Assembly (NCBI GenBank): GCA_030374735.1 | Contig: JASCIV010000682.1 | Span: 1 to 14,481, forward strand | Length of the DNA stretch: 14,481 nt | Direction: 5' to 3' | Source of the DNA: Gracilaria caudata | Lineage: Eukaryota > Rhodophyta > Florideophyceae > Gracilariales > Gracilariaceae | Part shown: positions 1 to 6,403 of the stretch, in pieces | Layout of the letters: each line of letters starts with the position of its first letter | How positions within the stretch are numbered: position 1 is the stretch's first letter | The notes under the pieces: generated by a model | Told to the model about the DNA's origin: nothing | What the model saw: only the letters and a program-made list of their open reading frames with translations | Databases searched by the model: none | Made by a program: the position numbers and the translations under genes

Positions 1-1562
1 GACAGAGGGCTCTCTCGCTGAGTCTACCCTTCATAGGGAGCAGGACTCGGACATCCTGTGGACCATCACCCTCAGGGGTTTTGCTCTACATTGGTGAACG
101 CAAGCTCGTAGGCATTGGTGATGCAATCTGAAACTTCGAACACGTCAAGCTTATCCACGGCTCTCGCCCTTGTGTGCAACTCTTTCTGCAAATAGGACTT
201 GAATGGAGAGAACACACCCACATCAAGTGGTTGCAAGACATGTGACGTGTGAGAAGGGAGACCGTCAACAAATATTTTGCTCTCTTTGAGCGTTAGCAAA
301 GAGTTGTACTGCACATGGCCTTTGAAGCCATCCATAATCAATAGAAGCTTGCCATGCTTCTTACGAAGGTCTTCAGTTTCAACAACAAACTGCTGACTCC
401 AGTCGAAGAAGACGTCTTTTGTTACGCCAGCTGGATCACGATGGTAGACGTACGAATTTGGGAGGTATTTGTGGACGGTTTCGTACTGCCCATTGATCCT
501 TCGATACCTGGCATTTTTGCCAGGAAATACAACAACAGGTGTAAACCTCTGTCCAGCAGCGTTGACGACTCCCATAATCGTTACGTGGTCCAAAGTACCC
601 TTCGTAGCTAAATTTGTTTGCACGAGACGTTGTTCAACCAATCCAATTCCCTTGCGACGTGCACGACCGGTTATGCGAGCGAAGCTCACTCCACTCTCGT
701 CGATATTGAACACTTGCTCAGGGCTCTTGATGTGGTACTTTTTCATCATCGCATTGAGTCTGCTGATGTGCTCTGCAATGGTCTCCTTGGTGACCGCGAG
801 AATACGTTTGTCTTCAACAATTTGGATAGACTTAATTTTGAGCTTGGGATGTCGTCGTATGAAGTCAGAGACCCACGTTAGGGACGGAGTGTTGTTGCGG
901 AGATTTAATTTGCGCCTTCGATACTGCGGCATCAATGCGATGAGGTGCGCTGCGAGTTGTGCTACACTCTGTCGGTCAAGCGGCGTTTTGTTTGAAGCAT
1001 AGTGTTGGATAGCCTGACAGATTAAGTGTTCGTCTGCATCGTCCAGTAATCGACGTCGACCAGGGCTGGGCAATTTGTCCAAGTGTACGTCTTCTGGTCT
1101 TGTTGGTTGTGCTTCTGGTAGATTTGAGGTCCACCAGGTGTACGCACGAACAACCTTAGATCTCGACAAGTTGTATCGTTTGCTCACGTTAGTGAATGAT
1201 TCGTTTGCGTCATCGTAAAAGTCCCAGACTGCGTTTTGAAGCTTTTTATACTCTCTCATTGCGTAATGAGGACTACAAAGGTTTGAGAATGACGTACTTC
1301 TGATGGTGTAGAAGAGCCGTACTTTATGTGCTGCACTCGATTCATCTCTGCGTTTCAGCTGTTCAGTGCACTGGCAAATGTTTCGGTGTTGTTTAGGCGT
1401 CGCGTTCACGCGGGAAACGCTGAGGAAGAGGACATAATGTGCGCTACATAGGAGATAGAGCTGGTCTGTTCCGACTTTGAGCTCAGGTTTGGCGCGAAAT
1501 GTGCACTGGCCGAGGGGTTTTGCTGTTTCGATTTGCCGGTATCGTTTCGAATTTTCGTGCAA
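1..1562 (-). mobile_element. Partial pogo/Tigger-like DNA transposon
   Basis: The transposase gene lies so close to the left edge that the element's 3' end is outside the window. The open frame upstream of the transposase ATG reaches about 1562 and is the least extent I would assign. I found no terminal inverted repeat or TA target duplication in 1260-2000. With the other end missing I cannot search for a matching pair, so both borders are arbitrary. Confidence 0.5.
72..1259 (-). CDS. Tigger/pogo-type DDE transposase, probably C-terminally truncated
   Basis: Encodes 395 residues that resemble transposases of the IS630-Tc1-mariner superfamily, pogo/Tigger branch, which cut and paste DNA elements. 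An N-terminal Psq-like helix-turn-helix (about residues 5-40) is followed by a CENP-B-type DNA-binding domain (about 68-142) containing the typical W-x5-RHP ending (TWVSDFIRRHP). The DDE catalytic triad is visible: D187 in FNIDESG, D310 in LLIMDG and D346 in LQPLDVG. The 35-residue spacing between the second and third Asp fits the DD29-36D range of the family. The start was set at the only in-frame ATG (1257-1259). The frame stays open upstream to about 1562 but has no Met, so that part is probably leader. The frame ends at a TGA right after NVEQNP, where family members usually continue through a G-[FW]-x-x-[TS]-G-x-x-P motif. The copy may therefore be inactive or domesticated. The family call is firm; activity is unknown. 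Confidence 0.88.
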   Translation of the reverse strand: MREYKKLQNAVWDFYDDANESFTNVSKRYNLSRSKVVRAYTWWTSNLPEAQPTRPEDVHLDKLPSPGRRRLLDDADEHLICQAIQHYASNKTPLDRQSVAQLAAHLIALMPQYRRRKLNLRNNTPSLTWVSDFIRRHPKLKIKSIQIVEDKRILAVTKETIAEHISRLNAMMKKYHIKSPEQVFNIDESGVSFARITGRARRKGIGLVEQRLVQTNLATKGTLDHVTIMGVVNAAGQRFTPVVVFPGKNARYRRINGQYETVHKYLPNSYVYHRDPAGVTKDVFFDWSQQFVVETEDLRKKHGKLLLIMDGFKGHVQYNSLLTLKESKIFVDGLPSHTSHVLQPLDVGVFSPFKSYLQKELHTRARAVDKLDVFEVSDCITNAYELAFTNVEQNP

Positions 1563-1632
1563 ACGTTATGGGTTCTGAGCATAAGTTTCGGCAAGAGCTA
1601 CTCCATGTGATCAGTGAAGGTAAGGAGATACT

Positions 1633-1643
1633 TGTCCACGTGG
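1633..1643. promoter_or_regulatory. G-box (CCACGTGG) upstream of the adaptin-like gene
   Basis: The sequence TGTCCACGTGG contains the palindromic CACGTG core bound by bZIP and bHLH factors in many eukaryotes. It lies about 360 bp upstream of the ATG at 2001. The identical 11-mer occurs inside the large palindrome at 12852-12877, which makes chance less likely. Function is inferred from the motif only. Confidence 0.35.
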
Positions 1644-1760
1644 GCTGGTAGCAGGTTCGGGTGACGATTTCGAGTGACATCCTGTCACGCATGGTGCTGT
1701 GCACGACGTAAGTTACATGTACATCAAAATTTGATGCTCTTGCAAGGACCGTGGACACCT

Positions 1761-1785
1761 CACACACGCACACACACACACACAC
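1761..1785. repeat. CA dinucleotide microsatellite
   Basis: A 25-bp run of CA units with a single CG interruption at 1767-1768, in the intergenic DNA upstream of the gene at 2001. It is likely length-polymorphic. Confidence 0.9.
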
Positions 1786-2000
1786 CCCGTATTTCTCATG
1801 TTCTAGAGTGCCTCCTGAGTCAGAACGGATATTCGTTCACACCGCGGAGATGCTGGATGAACAATCCTCACAAAACCGGTCGAAAAGCATCTGTGAAAAC
1901 CAATTTTCGTTTTCTACGAAGCATTCGGCTTTCTCTGATCAGCGGTTCCAGGCGAAGCTCGCCGAAGTTTGCGATGAACTTGTCTTCATAATATGCTGTG

Positions 2001-5000
2001 ATGTCGTCTTCCCGCGCCAAGTCTGAGAGGAAGGTTCCGGCCCCGCCAGGGAACACTGGAACTCATGTTCCTGCTCCGAATTCATACATTCTTGCCCAAC
2101 TGCCAAGGGTTCTCCCTTTTACAAATCGAAGAACCCCGTTCACGCCCACATCTGATACCCACACCACCAACCTGCAAAGGCTAGTACATCATGAAGGAAA
2201 CAGGCCTCCGAATCGTAAGATCCTGCTCCATTTGCGTCTCCTGACGTACTACCCACCCAATTCTGAGCTTTTGCCGGAGTTCATCATTTTGCTAGAATCG
2301 CGGAATGTGCACGTTTGTCGTCTGGCGCATTATCATATCCGTTTACTTGCCCCAATTCAAGATGCTTCTCTCTATAGAGACCTTCTAGAAGCTCTCGAAC
2401 GGGAGATTTCTTCGCTGAGCCCCGCTCGTCGAGCCCAGGCTCTGAAGACAGTTTCACGCGTTTTTGTGGTATCAGACACCTCTAGAGCTTCTGATTTCGT
2501 CGTCGACGCTTTCAACTCAATTGGCGGGGCGCGAGTCAAAGCCGTCGAACCCGCTCAACAGAAACGTATCGCAGGCATTGAGATTCCTGGCACGCAACGG
2601 AAAGAGCCGAAAGCAAAGAAACCTCTGATTGACACTTCTTTCATCACTAGAAAAGTCATTACTGGTGCATCTTATGATGAAGTTGATGCCAAGACTCGTA
2701 GGAAGGAGGCGAAGGAAAACAAACTTGATGATGGAGCTGGTGGTGTCATGCAAAGGGGCTACGGCAATCCTCAATTCATTAGATCTCGGTTTGGAAAAAT
2801 GCTTGTTGGTCATGCTGTCTTTGCCGCGCTGCGAAGACTGAATCGAGTTTCGACAAATGAAGCAAAAGTCGAGAGTTACATGTTTGACAGTGGCTTTATG
2901 AGCATTGTCCCTAGCACCGTGCGTCACTGTATGGCACTTCTGGAGTGGCGCAGTACTGTTGTTCCTTCGTCAGTTGGCAGATATCTTCTTCGACGTCTTC
3001 CTCATCGAAATCCACCACCCGAGCAACGATTGCACCTTCAAGATCTCGGTGCCCGTGTATATTATGCTAGAATTCTGTCCGCGCTGGCAGAGGACCCCAA
3101 TCTCATGGCGTACATCCCAGAGGAAGCACCGAAACAAGCGGTACGAAATGCGCAGAATGATACGTTGAGAAGTGCTCTTAATGCAAGTGGTGTTCAAAAG
3201 AAAGCTGCTGGACTGTTTCGATTCTTGTTCAACAAAGAACGGGTTACTCAGGTCGTCGATGCTATCAAAACCACTACTACGAATGTTTCTAATGTTGTTG
3301 CGGTTCGAGGCCCCCGTCTGCCCCGAAATGATCCAATGGGCGTAGAATTTGCAGAGGCTTTAATTAACTTAGTAAAGAACGCGTCGAATCGTGTGTTGAT
3401 CGAAGCTTTGCGAGGATTGTCACATCGGAGGTGGACTACCTGGTTCGAAGCGCCAATCCCGCAAGGGGCCCTCTATAATGCCCCAGAACTTGCTGATGGT
3501 GATCCCTATGGAGGTATTGGCGACTCTTGGGGAGCGGATGAAACTGACGATGAAGACGAGGAGGAGGACGAGAACGAATTGGGGGCATATGATGACGATG
3601 TCCTTGGAGAAGACGATGGTTCGAAGGGTTCTCTCAAGAGGGCTTCTGAAACCGGTCGAAAAGGAACTGGTGACGCAATCGACCCAACTTTAGATGATCT
3701 TGATAGCTCCGGTCAGAAAGATGGATGGTTTAAGCGACTCAACTCAAAACGACATGAGCGAAGAGCACAGCGAATTGACCAGCAAACACCATTTTATCTG
3801 CGAAAGGTAGGACAAGGTATGGTGCCCGCGTTAGAGGTGATTCTCCGTCGTATTTACGGCGCCCTCTTGAATGATGAGCCAATTCGCCGGTTTGCGGCAG
3901 CCGATGCCATCGTCGTTCTCGCCAGAGCCAAGATTTATGGCCATACAGAGGAAGATCAAAAGCAACTTCGTCTCGCCCGTAAATCTGTGCAAAGCGCCGT
4001 GGCGTCTTCCTCAAGAGCGCTTGTAACGACCGGGGGTGCAAATGCGTTGACATTCGACCAAAGTCATTCTTTCAACAGCGAGGAAAAGCACCCGTTTCAC
4101 TCTCTGGTTAGGCCTCTAACAGAAATTGTTCATGAGGATCCTAATCAGTTTGTAAGAGGACGAGCTGCGATCGCCCTTCTTTTTGTCATCGCCTCTGGTG
4201 CTGGTAGGACGTACCCAGATCTAGATGAGATTGAGTTGGAAGTTACTCATGAAGCTTTGAAGAAGAGTGAGCAAATACAAAGGACACCAATTCTTCTTCG
4301 ATACTTCCGAAGCTTCGTGACACACGAATCGGCCGGCGCAGGAGTTGGTCTTCGTCTCATGTCTGAACTGATTGATTACATGGTCTACGAAGTTCTCGAC
4401 ATTTCTCCGGATCTGGCACCATCGGCTATTGAAATGACAGAGCTATGGGCTATGACCCATCCCACCGTTGGAGTATGTGGAAGGCTTGGTGCAGTGTGGG
4501 AAAAGTGCCTTGCCATCGGGCAAGCCGAGCTTGTCGGTAAATCCATTTTTCGCGCCGTAACGTCAACACCGCACACCGAACGCGTGGCGTCAGCAGCAGT
4601 GATATTCCTGAGACGTCGGACCTTAGATTTGGCCATCATTACCGTCGGAACATCCCAGGTTACCGGTTCGGCCCTGCCAGAGCCACTCCCGAGAGCGATT
4701 GGGGTAGAAATGGAAAAGTACTTCAGCCTCCTATGGCACGCGGCTTTGTTGGGCCCTTCGGCCGAGTGCCGAACATTCGCTGTCGAGGCTTTAGGGGGCG
4801 CAGCTGTTCTTGCGGGTGAACCATTTCGTTGCTGCACATACGAACGCCTAGTAGAACTTGTGCGAATGCGTGGTTTCGGGCTGAAAATTCCCGCCGAGCA
4901 GGTGCTTGACTGTCTAGATGTTCTGTATCACTGCCGTGAACGTTTCTCAGAACAGCGCGCTGCGAAAGGTATCGCACGAAACGGAACTAATACTTCACGG

Positions 5001-5759
5001 TCCTGGCTACAATTTGTATGGAAACTAGGTGCTGAAGCAGCATCCGCAGCACAGATTCTGCTCGGCTTACCGCCACCAACAGGATGGCAACCTCTGGGCC
5101 CCACTGGGGCAGCAGACTTGACAAATGCCGAGAGCAGATTTGGAGATGTGCGAGCAAGGCAAAACGGACCTTCGACAAGTGGTACACTGAACGGGAATGA
5201 TGAAGAAGACCCAGACTCCGACAGGCACCTTGGCAGCGGGGGTGTTGGAGACGTACCACCTCGGTTGTCTGTTAGAGCGTCTTCAATACTGTTTGCAGAC
5301 GACTTGCAAAGGCCCCCTAAGTATCCCGATGATGTGGATGAGTATTCCAGCATGGGAAGTCGTCGCAGTCGTAGCAGTCGTTCTCTTATCCCAGAGGACA
5401 ATCGAAGCAGGAGTAGAAGCAGGAGCAGGAGTAGAAGTCGCTCGCCTGGGCCGCTTAGATTGCCCAGATCGCGTAGTGACCTCGGATTCGACGAATTCGC
5501 TCGTGAACATGAGAACTCTGAATCCGAAAGACGACGACAAGAAGCTGAAGACCTTGAGTTGGCCAAGCGGCTTCAAGAATCGGATTTGACTGAACAGTCA
5601 GGGTGGTCACGACCATCTGGACTTGCTGGGGCATCCGCAGCCGCAGATAAGCTTCTCAAGTCCGGTACGAAGCTAACACAACGAGTTGTGAAGAGTGCGG
5701 CGAAGACGCACGCAATGGGCAAGATTAAGAACATAACGAGAGGCAATAAAGATCACTAG
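2001..5759 (+). CDS. Adaptin-like ARM/HEAT-repeat protein, possible TASH3/TSAUCER subunit of the TPLATE/TSET complex
   Basis: Encodes 1252 residues. The first ATG is at 2001; the codon before it is GTG, not a start. Most of the chain is helical ARM/HEAT-like sequence. From memory, blocks such as FAALRRL (about 274-280), STVRHCMALLE (about 304-314) and LHLQDLGARVYYARI (about 344-358) resemble plant TASH3, the SH3-containing adaptin-like subunit of the endocytic TPLATE complex (TSAUCER in TSET). No alignment was possible. The length is close to that of the plant protein (about 1200), but I see no SH3 domain. An acidic linker (513-539) sits mid-protein. The C-terminal tail has an RS-dipeptide run (1135-1149) and a charged helix, EDLELAKRLQES (1183-1194), resembling an MIU ubiquitin-binding helix. 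The acidic linker and tail are probably disordered. An AATAAA overlaps the last codons. The convergent neighbour begins 21 bp downstream. The ARM/HEAT class is likely; the TASH3 identity is tentative. Confidence 0.8.
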   Translation: MSSSRAKSERKVPAPPGNTGTHVPAPNSYILAQLPRVLPFTNRRTPFTPTSDTHTTNLQRLVHHEGNRPPNRKILLHLRLLTYYPPNSELLPEFIILLESRNVHVCRLAHYHIRLLAPIQDASLYRDLLEALEREISSLSPARRAQALKTVSRVFVVSDTSRASDFVVDAFNSIGGARVKAVEPAQQKRIAGIEIPGTQRKEPKAKKPLIDTSFITRKVITGASYDEVDAKTRRKEAKENKLDDGAGGVMQRGYGNPQFIRSRFGKMLVGHAVFAALRRLNRVSTNEAKVESYMFDSGFMSIVPSTVRHCMALLEWRSTVVPSSVGRYLLRRLPHRNPPPEQRLHLQDLGARVYYARILSALAEDPNLMAYIPEEAPKQAVRNAQNDTLRSALNASGVQKKAAGLFRFLFNKERVTQVVDAIKTTTTNVSNVVAVRGPRLPRNDPMGVEFAEALINLVKNASNRVLIEALRGLSHRRWTTWFEAPIPQGALYNAPELADGDPYGGIGDSWGADETDDEDEEEDENELGAYDDDVLGEDDGSKGSLKRASETGRKGTGDAIDPTLDDLDSSGQKDGWFKRLNSKRHERRAQRIDQQTPFYLRKVGQGMVPALEVILRRIYGALLNDEPIRRFAAADAIVVLARAKIYGHTEEDQKQLRLARKSVQSAVASSSRALVTTGGANALTFDQSHSFNSEEKHPFHSLVRPLTEIVHEDPNQFVRGRAAIALLFVIASGAGRTYPDLDEIELEVTHEALKKSEQIQRTPILLRYFRSFVTHESAGAGVGLRLMSELIDYMVYEVLDISPDLAPSAIEMTELWAMTHPTVGVCGRLGAVWEKCLAIGQAELVGKSIFRAVTSTPHTERVASAAVIFLRRRTLDLAIITVGTSQVTGSALPEPLPRAIGVEMEKYFSLLWHAALLGPSAECRTFAVEALGGAAVLAGEPFRCCTYERLVELVRMRGFGLKIPAEQVLDCLDVLYHCRERFSEQRAAKGIARNGTNTSRSWLQFVWKLGAEAASAAQILLGLPPPTGWQPLGPTGAADLTNAESRFGDVRARQNGPSTSGTLNGNDEEDPDSDRHLGSGGVGDVPPRLSVRASSILFADDLQRPPKYPDDVDEYSSMGSRRSRSSRSLIPEDNRSRSRSRSRSRSRSPGPLRLPRSRSDLGFDEFAREHENSESERRRQEAEDLELAKRLQESDLTEQSGWSRPSGLAGASAAADKLLKSGTKLTQRVVKSAAKTHAMGKIKNITRGNKDH
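5745..5750 (+). terminator. Candidate polyadenylation signal AATAAA inside the coding end
   Basis: A canonical AATAAA lies within the last codons of the adaptin-like gene, six bases before its TAG stop at 5757-5759. Cleavage usually occurs 10-30 nt downstream of the hexamer, which here would fall in about 5760-5780. That is exactly the gap before the convergent gene's stop codon. Its use is inferred from the motif and position. Confidence 0.45.
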
Positions 5760-5780
5760 TGAGGAGGTGTGCCGCGCTCA

Positions 5781-6128
5781 CTATAACTGCATAAATCCCA
5801 TACCGTTACAGTTCTTGCAGGGTCTGCCGAGCGTTCCTTTCTCCCTGCACGGCACACAGGGAACGCGCTTTCCGAGGAAGCCAACCATGCGCTTTGTGCC
5901 CTGGCAGAACTGACAGGGCTTCAGGCCGGAGCCGGCGCACGAATCGCAGGGAATCAGCTTGTTGCGCATTGACTTGAGCTGCTTGAGCTGCTTTCGAGAA
6001 GGGTCGATAGAATCGCCGTCGCTGTCGGCGGCGCGTTTGCCGAATCCGCGGGCCGCGAGCAAATGGATGGTAGAGAGGAGCAGGGGGCAACCGCAGTTGG
6101 GATTCAACGGCAACGCTGGGTTCATCAT
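5781..6128 (-). CDS. Small DnaJ-type zinc-finger protein (BSD2-like), probably organelle-targeted
   Basis: Encodes 115 residues without a J domain. The C-terminal half has four CxxC pairs: C61/C64 (CDSCAGSG), C72/C75 (CQFCQGTK), C91/C94 (CVPCREKG) and C104/C107 (CKNCNGMG). This is the layout of the zinc-binding cysteine-rich region of DnaJ, which holds two zinc ions. Stand-alone versions in plants (BSD2 and relatives) are small plastid chaperones, for example in Rubisco assembly. The first 32 residues are hydrophobic with several basic and no acidic residues, as in a plastid or mitochondrial presequence. Two ATGs stand side by side (6126-6128 and 6123-6125); the first is used here. The gene converges on the adaptin-like gene with 21 bp between stops and diverges from the lipase gene. 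The fold is clear; target compartment and client are inferred. Confidence 0.85.
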   Translation of the reverse strand: MMNPALPLNPNCGCPLLLSTIHLLAARGFGKRAADSDGDSIDPSRKQLKQLKSMRNKLIPCDSCAGSGLKPCQFCQGTKRMVGFLGKRVPCVPCREKGTLGRPCKNCNGMGFMQL

Positions 6129-6403
6129 TGTGGGAGAAAGTATATGCTTCGAAGTCCGAAGTCTGGATGGAAACGAGTCATAGACAGTAGAATCTCAACA
6201 AGGATGACGAAGTGTTGGGCAAACGTTTTTGCGACTGCGAGATTGCTCACAGGATTACGGGGACACATACAGCGATGTGTACTGCGATGTGTGCTGTATG
6301 TGTCCCCGTAATCCGTAAGTTGGTGTAGCTCTACAAGTTGTAGACTACAAGGGTTCGCGATGCTTGGCAGGGACGAACGAAATGTTCACCCTCGGTAGGT
6401 GGG
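6129..6403. promoter_or_regulatory. Divergent promoter region between zinc-finger and lipase genes
   Basis: This 275-bp spacer lies between two divergently oriented starts and should hold both core promoters, unless the lipase start is really at 6701. It contains TATAT (6141-6145) only about 13 bp from the minus-strand ATG, a GAAGTC direct repeat (6151 and 6158), and a large perfect inverted repeat (6252-6314). No clear TATA box at a usual distance was recognised on either strand. Confidence 0.55.
6252..6314. repeat. Perfect 22-bp inverted repeat with 19-bp spacer
   Basis: The left arm (6252-6273) begins GGATTACGGGGACACA and the right arm (6293-6314) is its exact reverse complement, ending TGTCCCCGTAATCC. 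Across the left-arm end and spacer runs a near-perfect 12-bp tandem duplication, ACAGCGATGTGT then ACTGCGATGTGT (6269-6292). It could form a cruciform, or a hairpin if transcribed. It sits in the divergent promoter and may be a dimeric factor site or a relic of a small inverted-repeat element. Confidence 0.95.

Larger units (their letters stand above)
1260..2000. other. Intergenic region between transposon and adaptin-like gene
   Basis: No supported gene. It contains the transposase leader on the minus strand and, further right, what should be the promoter and 5' leader of the gene starting at 2001. Visible elements are a CCACGTGG G-box near 1636-1643, a short palindrome TACATGTA (1714-1721) adjoining an inverted repeat CATCAAA-A-TTTGATG (1722-1736), and a CA microsatellite at 1761-1785. 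A minus-strand open stretch at 1868-2056 reads like protein but begins with GTG and overlaps the next gene, so it is not called. Confidence 0.6.

Noticed and set aside
72..74. TGA read as tryptophan (variant genetic code)
   Set aside because: The other long genes are free of in-frame TGA over thousands of bases and use TGG for Trp, so a standard code fits better.
469..1002. Plus-strand 177-residue open frame
   Set aside because: It is antisense to the transposase coding region and has no domain of its own.
1260..1562. N-terminal extension of the transposase to 496 residues
   Set aside because: The extended frame begins with TTG, contains no ATG before 1259 and shows no helix-turn-helix; the DNA-binding domain starts right after the ATG at 1257-1259.
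1650..1664. tRNA-like B box (GGTTCGGGTGA)
   Set aside because: It departs from the B-box consensus at the 3' end, and no A box or cloverleaf could be made upstream.
1998..2000. Start of the adaptin-like protein one codon earlier
   Set aside because: The codon at 1998-2000 is GTG; the first ATG is at 2001.
1868..2056. Minus-strand 62-residue open frame that reads like protein
   Set aside because: It starts with GTG, overlaps the start of the adaptin-like gene and has no recognisable domain; its only internal Met leaves 18 residues.
5547..5582. Classical UIM in the adaptin-like tail
   Set aside because: The Ala-to-Ser spacing is six residues rather than four, so the MIU-like reading fits better.
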